Below, in pieces: positions 13,901-25,500 of a DNA stretch of 64,000 nt; the stretch's first letter is position 1; the number at the start of each line of letters is the position of its first letter. The notes beneath the pieces were generated by a model, which had not been told where the DNA came from, did not search any database, and saw nothing but the letters and a program-made list of their open reading frames with translations. The position numbers and the translations under genes are program-made. Location of the stretch: positions 1,258,001 through 1,322,000 of the forward strand of contig SMMW01000585.1 in NCBI GenBank assembly GCA_004794655.1. Reading direction: 5' to 3'. The stretch is from Marisa cornuarietis. Lineage: Eukaryota; Mollusca; Gastropoda; Architaenioglossa; Ampullariidae.

Positions 13901-15348
13901 TTGGACAAATGATACAATTTTACGATGCTATACTGACTTCTCTCTTCTTAGCCGTCGACAGATGTATTTGCCTTCACGATGTTTTTCGTTCTAAAGAGTA
14001 ATGAGTTTATCCTTCCGGTGACATTGCTCTAGAAAAAAATTGAATTCGTTATTACTCTTAATAATGTTAAACATTCTGTCGTACGTACGACACATAAATC
14101 TTGATTATAAACCAAAAATAGGCAGGATATTCAGAAAGTGACCTTAAAGAATAGAATTAAATTCAATGTAGCAATGGCTGTTTGACGAGAAAATTGAGAA
14201 GCAAATAAGGATTATGCTCAATCCATTAGACTGAGCTTATATGGAAGGCAGTTACAAAACATAATATAGACTTATGAAAGGTTTTTTCTTTACGAAATTG
14301 TGTATTTTTCTAGGTGTGGGAGCACCACTTTCCGTTGCTGTCATTGAAGTCTGCAGCAGACAAACACCCGTCTTGTCTTTCTTGCACAACATCCCTAGTC
14401 AGCCCCAACATTTGCCGCAGTCGTTGTGTAACCGTCGTCAGCAGTAATAGGATTAAACTCCCACAAAACTGAGGGCGCACAATCAGCAGTTATTTCCTTT
14501 TAAATTTTATACGGAAATCGAGGGAGCGGACTTGACACGGCCACCACCACTATTACTATCCCCTGTTTTAATTGTTTGCCTCTGCCTAGCTCCAGGAACA
14601 TTTCAGGGTTGTTTTTTTAACTTAAAAAAAGTGTAAGGGTTCCATTCCCTCCCGTTTCTTTGAATCCCTCTGTCTTCTTGTCTTACACTCATTTCTTGTA
14701 ATTCTTTAAATTAACTAGAGCTGCAATTACACCGCTATCAATGCGATTGAAGTTACAGAAATAAGGGCGCGAGGAATGTTCTTCAGCCAGTTCTGCAGCT
14801 GAGGGGGTTGTCCAGAAATTCCATTCGCGTTTTAAAGCACTACAAGCAAGCTGAGCAGTCTTGCATCTCTACGTCACTTTAGTGTCATTACTGCCAAGAA
14901 CCCGCCCTCAACCTCAACCTCCTAGACTACCGTAATCACCCGTGCAAAGTCCCACCATTTTTACTTATCTTTTTTTTCTTTTTTTATTCCACAGCCCTTT
15001 TTTTCGTTTTTTGCCACCGTAAGTCGCCACAATAATGTCTAGGGTGGGACTCAGCACGCAATCTTTGGGTGCCCGGGGACCCGAGGACAAAAAAATATAT
15101 AAAAAAAGACCACGAAGCGTCTTGGGACTTTTATTAACTGCTTCCCTGCATCCTGCAGCCCATCCCCCAGTCCCAGACCTCCTGACCCCATCCCCTCTGC
15201 CCCGGGCAGGGCGCCTGTGTGCAGTAATCATGGACACCGCGGACAAGACGCCAGCCAAGCTGGCAATAGTTTGATCAAATCGAGCAGAACCCTAATTACT
15301 GCTTCACGCCAGCCGTGCTCCAGTCATTAACAGTCTTTCACAGACATT

Positions 15349-15462
<114 letters not shown>

Positions 15463-15965
15463 GTATCCAGGAGAAGGAATTGCTAAGTGTGCTAGTCTGT
15501 TAGGTCATCAAATCAACTTTCCATTCTTCTCTATATCTTAAGACTGAGGAGGCATTACATGTTTAAGAGATTGTTTTGTTTCCCTTTGAAACGAAGAACA
15601 TATTGTTAACATAATCATACAAAATATATATTTTATCATTATCATTTCTGTACATGAGAAATTTACCTTCACCAGACTAATTCAGTGTAACACTGTGGAA
15701 GTGACTAGAAAACCTTTGGCGCATTTATTTTGTTTTCATACTTTAAAAACATAATTTCTATAGAATATGCTTGCGTAAATTAATTTGAAGCATTATAATC
15801 ATGTCCAGTGTTGTAAATAGAAGTGCTTGTATCCCGTTCTAATCTTAAGCCCCTTCTATTTTACGTGTAGCCGATGGCTGAAGAAATAAACAAATTTGTT
15901 TGTTTGTTAATTTGTTTGGTCTTTGTCTTTCCTTCCCCTCCTCCTTTCGACAATTCTTTCATCTT

Positions 15966-15987
15966 CTCTCTCTCTCTCTCTCTCTCT

Positions 15988-16022
<35 letters not shown>
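15966..16022. repeat. (TC)n then (CA)n compound microsatellite
   Basis: TC run to 15988, the linker GCG, then CA to 16022. More degenerate CA and AAAC repeats follow to about 16066. Confidence 0.93.
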
Positions 16023-16025
<3 letters not shown>

Positions 16026-17817
16026 CTATTTCACACACACATACACACACAAACAAACAAACAAGCAAGTAAGTAGGCAAGCAAAAACACAATCTCTTGC
16101 ACTCAACTCACATACGCTCACATATTAGCCGATTTCACGGCTGCCATTTCCACTTTCATCATTTCTGTCCTCTAGTCCCTCTTGTTTCGTCACTGTCATT
16201 TTCTTTTTTTTCCGTGTTTTCCTCAACCCGACATAAGCAGGTATCTCCTTCTACTCCCCTGTGTCTTTTTTTTAACTGGGTGGAGGAGGTGTGTGTGTGT
16301 GTGTGTGTTGAGGGGAGCTCTCTTCCATTTCGTTTTCTTTTTGCGTCTTTAACCTTTCCTAACATTCCATCCTCGATCTTTTTCTCTAACATAGCTCACT
16401 CACTTCCCCTTCCCTAACATCCCCTCTTCTCTACCTCTAACAAAACTCACACAAAAGCTCCCAGGTACATGTTTGACCCCCACCGGTGTTTCCCCGCCTA
16501 CTCACACACCAACACTGCTGCAGTCAGGAATCTTATTTATACCTTTAACAGCCCACCTTCTTCCATTTGCACCAAGTCCGTTTTCCAACCACCTTCCCCG
16601 CCAGTTGCTAGCTCGACCGCCCAATGTTTCAGCTGATGCTGGAGATCGGTCGAGTTTCTCCTCTTCTGCAACTAAGCATGCATTAATATTCGCCCACAAC
16701 TAGAACCTCTTCTGGTTTTTATGTCAGGACACACCACACATCATGCCTGAGGTCTATGAAATAATGATTCAGTTTGCAATATATATCTATATATTGTCAA
16801 AATATTTACAAGCATAGCCTTTCTTAGTTTCCAATGCTTAACTATTTTTAACGAATTCTTCAAGTATGAGCAAACAAAAATGCCGTGACTTGCAAAAATT
16901 CTTGGCTAAGCATTGACGTGTATAAACTTTTCGGAACAATATGGCTCGACCTCTACTACATAATATTTGGAACAGTTTGTAAACTTCGACAGTCTGTGGA
17001 GCATTTTGTGTCTCAGCTATACTGACTGACTAGACCAGAACTGTCTGCTCATAGATGCTGCTGTACAAGAGTTTGCGAACTAAAGAAAAAAACGTCTATA
17101 GTGCAGCGAGAGTTGGGGGGGGAGGAAGAAAGGCTTACAGAGAGGAATATGTTTTTGGAACGATTAAAATGGAGTTAAACTATGCAAATGACAGAATCAT
17201 TGACGACGATAAACAGAACGTTAACATTTTCTACCAAAACATATTTTTCCTTTCGTCAGCTGATAAACCCTGACCCTGAATAGGAAGTTTTTTTTTCCAC
17301 AAAAATGAAACTTGTCGATAGAACATTTTCGTGCAACAGCATCTCCAATGAATACATGTTATTTTTATTTATTAATTCAAATATCCGGTGTTTTTTTTTA
17401 TTCCGTAGTAATAGTATAAGACGTATAATACGTTACTCACCTCTTGTAACTGAAAAACATCGCACAATTGTCAACATGTAGCACAAGTTTTCGATGCACA
17501 GTGCAGACTTTATTACTCATGCTAATAATCTTGCAGCAGATGCTAAAGGAGTAAAGCGAGGTGGTGAATCGGTCACGTGATTTTCTTTGTCTTGCCTCCG
17601 ATGCTTGACCGCGCTACGTGTGAGTCAGAAGTCGGTCAAGCAATTGACCACACTCAATTGCCGGAAGCATGGCTTACGAGTGAATGGAAACTTCATGCAC
17701 GCACGCAAGACACACACGTGCCAGAATGCACGCACCCACTCATGCGCGCACAGCCCCTCGAGCACAACACACGCATACGGAACACCTGTCCACTTTCTCG
17801 CCATTTCCCATTCTTTC

Positions 17818-17818
<1 letters not shown>

Positions 17819-17885
<67 letters not shown>
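17819..17885. repeat. (TG)33 microsatellite
   Basis: An uninterrupted TG run followed by an ACGCACGCACAT stretch. Confidence 0.97.
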
Positions 17886-17888
<3 letters not shown>

Positions 17889-18865
17889 CACGCACATACA
17901 TATTTTCGCTGCAGTTTCCTGTCCACCTCTCTGTCCAAGACGCGCGCTGGCAAACCGTAGAGCTATCGGCTCTTGCATCCCTCGTTCTTAGTCATTCTCC
18001 TACATCACGGCGCTCGACATGTCGTCACTTCCGCTCTGGCAGCTGCAGCGTTGAAACTGGAACCTGAAGGTGTAGCACATCACTCGTCTGCTGATCTCGC
18101 GCCGCCGTTTCAAACTTCTACAATTTCAAACATTTGATTCTTCGATTTAGCTTCTAAGTGCTTGATGGGGGAGCTTCCGTCCTGTTCTGCAGGAAGCTCA
18201 TGAGTTTTTTATGGAGTACACGTCGCGAGGTCATGGGTGTACTGTGAGGTCAGGTCACAAAGCACTTACGCCACTGGTTGAAATCCTTTCCATGTCGTTA
18301 TCTAAGCATTGCTATCACCATTTCTTGTCCCTCTTCGTGAAAAAAAAGAAAAAAGGATTGAGGAAGACAAATAACCTGCATGCATCCAATCATTACATTT
18401 CACGTGTTGTGAACAAACAGACATATTTGCAGTCACGCACAGCTGCCTCGCGCACTGCATTGTGGGTGACGAGTGCTGATTTAATGAATCCAACGCCCTG
18501 TGTCTGTGACACCTTAAAATTACTCTGTTGGGGATTTGGTGATATGTTTCTTAATTGCGGGGGTGGGTGGGTTGGGGGTGGTTGGGAGGGGTTACCTGGC
18601 TGACCCACCTTGTGGCACCCCCGTCTCATGTTTCCTGAGGCAGCGATGACTGGCAGGTCTGACAGACGGCGTTCAGCGGGGAGCTGCCCTGACTGTTGCT
18701 GTTGCTGGTGTTATTACCGTTATTTGAACACCCTGCTCACCCTCCCAACCCTAGCCACACACGCAAACCGCCAGCTGGTGCTGAGTCTGGTGTGTAAGAT
18801 CATAATGCGCACATGCACGCCATCTGTCTTACACCCACGCACGCACACACATATAGTGTTGACAG

Positions 18866-18869
18866 ATCA

Positions 18870-18904
<35 letters not shown>

Positions 18905-18905
18905 C
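18866..18905. repeat. (CA)n(TA)n microsatellite
   Basis: A CA run followed directly by a TA run. Flanking 18830-18960 is also CA-rich. Confidence 0.85.
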
Positions 18906-19112
18906 CCGTGCACATCTACTCACACTAATGCACACGCTTACACATATACACACTAAGAAAGCACAGAAGTAAGGGGTACATAAATGCAACGGATAATTAT
19001 TATACAGAGTGGATTTCATCATACGCATTTAAATGTTAAACTGTTAAACAATGAAAAGATTCAATACTTTTATTCTGGCCGCCATTTACTTGGGTGTTTG
19101 TATAGACTTCAC

Positions 19113-19113
<1 letters not shown>

Positions 19114-19193
<80 letters not shown>
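19114..19193. repeat. (TC)n(AC)32 compound microsatellite
   Basis: TC to 19130, then AC to 19193, ending CAGACACT. Confidence 0.97.
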
Positions 19194-19198
<5 letters not shown>

Positions 19199-19279
19199 TC
19201 GCACCATCTAGGAGCATGCTCTCAGCGCTAAGTATGAGACATGGACATAATACGAAAGACGAGCAGGCGGACTAGCCAA

Positions 19280-19510
19280 CTGACTATTATATATTGACAA
19301 CTATGTGCTCGTGGAACAGATGTGTTTTTAGTGCACTTTTGAAGGATTCGATGCCGAATATGGAAAGGAAGAGAGTTCCACTGTGTTGCAGGACAGTAAC
19401 TAGAAATCCGGGGACCATGTGTGGTTGTTTTGGGGACAGGGATAGAGACCATAAGGTCATCAGACAAAAGAGCGGAGTAGTTTGGCTGGGATGTAGGGGA
19501 AGAAAAGTTT
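19280..19510 (-). mobile_element. CR1-like LINE C-terminal relic
   Basis: On the minus strand a broken frame gives HGPRISSYCPATQWNSLPFH followed by IRH and a Lys/Thr-containing end. This is the G.R.FS..P..WNSLP pattern near the C-terminus of CR1/L2-type reverse transcriptases. No other domain is preserved. Confidence 0.55.
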
Positions 19511-20823
19511 AGCGCAGGAAACTGCCAAGAAATTAAAACACGGCACAGACAGTTTGTGATGAATTTATTTGCACTTTTATTCCTTCCTTTTTCTTTCTTC
19601 CTTGTTCTCCTCTTATTCATTCTTCTTTTCTTCCCTTTTCTCTTTATTTATTTCCTTCCTGTTACCCTTTCTTCTTCCTGCCTTCATCCTTCGCTTGCTT
19701 TAAAAAGTTTGTGCTAAAGTGCAATTTACGAGGAAGGCTTTTTGTTGTGCAGCAGTTATCAGATCAGATTAACGTTTTGTACTTTCGCGAGTTCCTCCCA
19801 TTTTTCTGTTACGTGGCTTCAAGCTGCGGCTTTGCTGTCTGCCACACGTGCTGAGAAAAATGTCTTGAGTGTTCGATCTTTTATGTTCACATCATTTCTT
19901 TGAAGTATCTTTTCATCATTCAGATGTTTGCAGTTAAACTTTGCTCTTTTTTTCAGTCCCCGTAGTTCGATTATGTCGTGTTACTGTAATCAGCCAAACA
20001 AAACCAGTTGCGGATTATTGCTGTAGATGGCACAAGATATAGTCTTAAATATGTATTCTACTGTTTCTTAATGATTGTAATCTTTACAAGAACATGTAGA
20101 TATTGCAGGCTTTAATAACACGGACGATTGTCAAATGGGAGATACTGCTCTCAAGAAGATTGCACTAACAGCAGCAGGCTCTCACTTTAGACTCACGAGG
20201 ACCACCAAGTGCTTCTTGTAGAAATGTACAAACTACTGTTTCTGACAGTCCTGAACTAAAATAATCATCCTTCCTGCACACTGATGGAACAAATGTTTGT
20301 CAGTGTCTTGACCAGCGTGGAGAGGGTCTTCTTTAGATCTCTCTCTCTCTCTGTATTTGAATTTGTGTCTCAGCTTCTGTCTCAATCTCTCAGGCGGGTC
20401 TTTGGGATTTTCCCAAGCTTTCCTCCCGTATCCTCACCCTGTCCGTTTATTCATCTGCTCCCGGAGTTTCTGAAGCTGCATCTTGCCTTTTTGCCCATGT
20501 ATGACCGTATCCCAACACCTTCAACATTCTGTTGACACTTTCTCCGTGCTCCAGGACCAGTATCGACTCCATTGTCACCTAATGTCACTCGCGCCCTCTT
20601 CTAGAACCAGTCTGCACTCATTTGTCAGTTCTTACCTCTGAGACCAGTTTTCACTCATTTGTCAGTTCCTGTCTACACTCTCTGCTCTCTGTGTGCATAA
20701 CCCTGTACCCTATACCCTATACCCTGCTCCGTGTTTTCTGCCCGACCACCGTTATTTCTTGTAGACTGATTGGGTTGTGAACAAACCCTCATACATTCAC
20801 AATACTCATCCATTCGCCTTTTC

Positions 20824-20824
<1 letters not shown>

Positions 20825-20866
<42 letters not shown>
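20825..20866. repeat. (AC)21 microsatellite
   Basis: AC run followed by GCACGCACGCAC-type repeats to about 20900. Confidence 0.95.
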
Positions 20867-20868
<2 letters not shown>

Positions 20869-20919
20869 AATACATACACGCACGCACGCACAAACACGCA
20901 CAAGTAGTTTTGAGAGCGC

Positions 20920-21300
20920 GGGCAGTGTAATGAGGTGAGGTGTTGCCAGCACTGAAATAGCGGCGGCCGATCATTTCGCTCGCTCCACTCAGCGGCCGGC
21001 CGCCCGAGGAGGTGTCGGGAAAGATCGGTGTCCGGCCGACGCATCTCAAGGACATCTTTCAGGAGCTCTACAAGCACCGACAGTTGCGCCGAGCAGCGCC
21101 CTGTCACGCCGCCACTGTAGGGCGCGCGAGACCACTCACAGACAAAACGCCGAGGCTGTAAGAGGGAAATGAGGCAACGGAGATGCCCGCGAAGAAGCGA
21201 GAACTGACGAGAACTACGGGCACACGGCAGCTTTGGGCAGTGCCGCTATGCGAGCTGAGTGTCCTTCTGGGGGACATCGATCTCTCGCCAGGCGGAGATA
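20920..21300. other. GC- and CpG-rich island, possible exon, no gene assigned
   Basis: The segment is far richer in GC and CpG than its surroundings (GCGGCCGATC, GGCCGGCCGCC). On the plus strand, after an acceptor-like CGCTCGCTCCACTCAG (ending 20990), a frame reads EEVSGKIGVRPTHLKDIFQE then LYKHRQLRR and stays open to about 21162. A minus-strand frame is open as well. I cannot match either to a family. It could be a promoter island, for example for the elevenin gene, or an unrecognised exon. Confidence 0.3.
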
Positions 21301-21396
21301 AGCCACAGGACAAAAGCGCTGTTTCGTTTTTCTTTGCGGCAAGAGTGGTTATCTTTTCCTTGATCACAGGAACCGCTGAAACGGACGAGAACACCT

Positions 21397-21403
21397 GTGT
21401 GTG

Positions 21404-21447
<44 letters not shown>

Positions 21448-21450
21448 TGT
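21397..21450. repeat. (GT)n(GTGC)n microsatellite
   Basis: GT repeats change into GTGC tetranucleotides within a GC-rich neighbourhood. Confidence 0.92.
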
Positions 21451-22373
21451 GCTGCGTCGCTACCACTCCCTACTCACCACAGCTATACAATGCTACGTGC
21501 GCTTTCATGCATGAAGGCGGTTTTTTTTTTTACGCCAGGCAGAATGTCTGGAGGTATCCAAGCACATGAGTAATGCCAACAGACACTACATACTGTCGCT
21601 CACAAGCTCACGCGCATGCATATATTCACACGTGTATACCTAACTGATTTCTCACTGTTCATTTTTTAAAATATAACGCTAATGTTAATTTACATACAAA
21701 TTTCCACTTACATCTCGGATGCTTCGGTGTCTTCTAGGTGTAAAGTAAATATTTTAGTTATGAACAGAGTATTACTTTTTTTTTTCTTCTGTGTGTGTGT
21801 GAGAGAGAGAGAGAGAGTTAAAGAGTCCTCATTTGAATCTGCTCCCCGTATTTATTCCCCGTCAACGTTGAATGTTCGTAAACCCGGTGGGTATCAAACC
21901 TTGTGGAGTATGAACAGGTTCACCCTATTTTCGCCAAAATCACGCCAAGTCTCGCCGTCCTTGCTGGGCGTAACTTGTCAACTTAACCCCCAGAGTTCGC
22001 GCGTGCATTGGCCATCTCCCTTGGCGAGCCTTTTTTTGTCATTGGCTGCCTGGCCAAGGTGTATGCTAATGAATGAGCTCTGAGATGTGAGCGGTTGATG
22101 AAGTCAAAACATGACGCCTTGATGCTGCTGTCCGCACTGGAGGGGGCGCTAGTTGTCTGCACTGTGTCTTGTCCCCACTTGGTCCTCAGACAGCCCTTGT
22201 CCACACTACCTCGCGGTACCTCCAGGTCTGCAGCCTGACTCATACAGTGTCAATTCTGGCGTCAAACGTAACTACCAATTTCTCTCTGACCGACCAACAA
22301 CTGGACAACTACAGTAAATTTGAAAATTTTCTTCTCAAGAACTGTAGCTGATCTAGGGAAGGAAAGATAAGCG

Positions 22374-22402
22374 TATAAAGTTATCCTCCTTATATGACGT
22401 CA
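22374..22402 (+). promoter_or_regulatory. Possible elevenin promoter: TATA-like box and palindromic CRE
   Basis: TATAAA stands at 22374-22379 and a perfect CRE palindrome TGACGTCA at 22395-22402, about 190 bp before the elevenin start codon. Further upstream are two inverted CCAAT boxes (ATTGG at 22007 and 22041) and an octamer-like TATGCTAAT at 22062-22070. CREs are common in neuropeptide promoters. Here, however, the CRE lies downstream of the TATA box, about where transcription would start, which is unusual. The acceptor at 22586 also means the true first exon could be elsewhere. The motifs are seen; the function is inferred. Confidence 0.25.
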
Positions 22403-22587
22403 CCATTTAAGAAGTCTGCCGATGTTAACAAACATGATTCAAAATGTCCGTTTAATCTTCACAGTTAAGATAATGGGGGTAGAGGTAGCAACATCTGTTA
22501 TTATTTTCATCGTCGTTTTTTTATATACCATGACTGTCGTCACCAACATCTCGACCTCCTATAACCGTGGATTAATCTGTTTTCAGA

Positions 22588-25500
22588 ATGATGGCGCAGA
22601 CGTCGGCCTGCAGGCTTCTGCTTCTCTTCTTCATCGTCCTCTCGGCTGTCTCCTGCATCGTCAGCGCGCGCCGCATCGACTGCACGTGAGTTTGTCCCCT
22701 GCATTTGCCTTAACATACATTTGTCAACTGTTTTTTTTTTTGTCGGATGAGGCGCACTCGTTAATAGCTTATCTCCATAAATAAGCCGCCATTTTTTTGA
22801 CAATTGCTTTACAACCGCTGACAAATGTACTCAGCCTTCATGATGACGAGTATGAGGTCCTTCGAAATACTTGCTGCACAATGACATCAGTATTGTCATA
22901 GGAGTGCGCTTGAGGCTGAATATATAATCTGTTCGCACTGATTTTTAGTAGGAAAACATGCCGGGGTAGATGCAGACATTCACAGGAGAATATTAAGGAA
23001 TAATTAAAAAAAAGAAGAAAATGATTGTAGCCTCTTTGCATCATTAAAAAAGAAGGCTTATTGCCTAACGCCATACATATCAAATACAAGTTTAACTATT
23101 TTACATGCAAGTAGATAGCACCTGAGATCATACTTACCAAAACATCGCGATACGTACAGTCCAGTGAAACAAATCTTTTTGGGAACATGTAGTTGGAAGA
23201 AAATGTTAGAAAAAAACCTTGTGGGGGGGGGGGTTGATACCTGAATACCCATGATAAAAAGAAAATTCGTCTTCTGCAGAAAAGCCGAGATCAGAAGTTT
23301 GAAAGAAATATTCCTTTGCAGAAAATTCGTCTTTGCCCCAAGATGCCGAGGTGTGGCTGCGAAGCGTGGAGTCCTGCCCCTTACAGACGAGTCGACATCA
23401 CAAGAGGACGCTTACGTAGAGTAGGTCTTCTGTACACTCTTATAGCAGCTACCTATCTGAGTTACTTTGTGTTGAGATGTGTATGGATGTGCGATTGGTT
23501 ATTCTCTAGATGTTTTGCTGTGTTCAGATGTTTGTATCCACATCTGTATCGTGTTCATGTTTATATATGTTGTGTCTATTTACTTATATGCGTTGTGTTC
23601 ATGTCCTCGTGCCTGTCGTCTTTGTGTTCACGTGAGTGTTGTGTTCATGTCTTGATAAATTAAATTCATGTCCATGGGAGTGCTGGCGTGTGTTTGTATT
23701 AAAATGTCTCTGACGTGGGGGCTGTTATAGCGACTGTTCCAAGTTAATGTAGACCACAGAAGACAGCAGCAACCGCAGACGACTCTCGTGAGACATACTT
23801 CGCCATTCTGTTTGTCCCACTCCTTATATATATATATATATACTTATGTGCTGCATATCCTAACCGCCCTCTGCCCCAGATAAACACATGCGCCTAGTTT
23901 ACTATCGTATCCATATAGTACTCTCGTCAGTACACCTGAGTCGTGAGTCTGTTGTTATTCTTGGAGACGGTCTATGGCTGCAAGTAATGAGGTGTTGTCC
24001 AAGTAGTAGACATCAGTGAGGTGCTGGTTAAGCCTATAATTATTGTGTATTGCATTGAGGTGCCGTGTAAGTTCAGTGCATTCTATATGCAGCGGCTATA
24101 TGTGCTGTGCCAGTGTATACTGTATATTGTCGGGAAGTGCTTTGTACCTTTGTATATTGTGTATACTGTAGTGAGATGTTGTATAAATTCAGTATAGATT
24201 GACTGTCATGTTGAAATTCTCTCTCTCTCTCAGCCCACTAATGCAGACAGAGGCTGGTCGCGACGAGGAATCCGATAAGCTTCTGCGACTGGCAATGGAC
24301 CTGCCCCACGCCGTGCCTGACCAGCCATCTGCCTCTCAGGTACGCGACTCTCAGGAGTTTGTCTCATTTAAGGTCCCACAGATGCCTTTAGATATGTTGT
24401 GGTGAGGCTCACTAGACCTTCAAAGCTAACTCCTTCTACTGTCCTGTAGATGGTATGGATAATGTATTACAACACGCTGTGGGCTGTATGTAAAATATAT
24501 TATATTATAATGGTTTGTAAATTGTGTTACTCCCTCTCGGGATAATTTACATCAATGCCTTGTACTTTTATGGATAATGTATTATATAATGCACTATATA
24601 TATATATATTGCTTGAATGATGGTTTATAATGTCTTGTTTTTCTTAAGTGACAATGGCTGTGTATTTCGTAAATATTGATGATAATGTCCTGTCTTTGCA
24701 ATGACCGTTCATTCGTCACAAACTCAATATTTATAGTTTTTTGTTTTATTTCTCTCGTTAATCCATTGGTTAATAACAATTTAAACTGAGAATTAATTAC
24801 CTTTGGCTAGTTACCTATTTCTACTCTTTCGTAAGTCTGGGCGCCGGCTACTCTAGCTTCCTGCCTGCCTTCAACATGTCTGTGTTTGTCTGTTTGTTTT
24901 TCTGTGTTTGCATGTTTGTCTTCTAGTTTGTCTTCTTCCCAGGCTCTCTTCCTGCCTGATACCCGCCCTCGATCTCCTCTTCGACACACCACCACATCCC
25001 CCTTCTAACCTCTCGCCTTACTCTCATACTGCCATACCGCTCATACTGCCGTGTACTCACACATCTCATACTGCCGTGTACTCACACATCTCATACTGCC
25101 GTGTACTCACACATCTCATACTGCCGTGTACTCATACATCTCATACTGCCGTGTACTCACACATCTCATACTGCCGTGTACTCATACATCTCATACTGCC
25201 GTGTACTCGTACAGCTCCTACTGTTGTTTAACCACATCCCACATCTCCTCGTCCACTCCTGTGGTTCTCACATGGCTTTATGCATTATGACGCTGTCGTT
25301 GCTACAATTCTTTTTCCTTCTATTTCAATGATAAACTTGCAAATGAAATAATTTCCATTAGAATTCATCATTTATGACTCACTTCACGCTGCTTGCGAAG
25401 CTAATAGGACTGCCATTATGTGTACATAGCGGCAGTTCAGTGATTAACGGCGTGCGAGAACCTGTTGATATTTGCATATCCATCGCGCACGCGGTGTGTG

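Noticed and set aside
14700..15300. Possible conserved non-coding element near 15 kb
   Set aside because: Motif impression only; no comparison sequence available to show conservation.
20701..20725. CCCTATACCCTATACCCTG as a telomere repeat
   Set aside because: Too short and not CCCTAA; an ordinary short tandem repeat.
20673..21107. Minus-strand frame of 144 codons with a Cys-flanked segment resembling a cyclic peptide
   Set aside because: No signal peptide or dibasic sites in the right places, and half the frame is a CA microsatellite.
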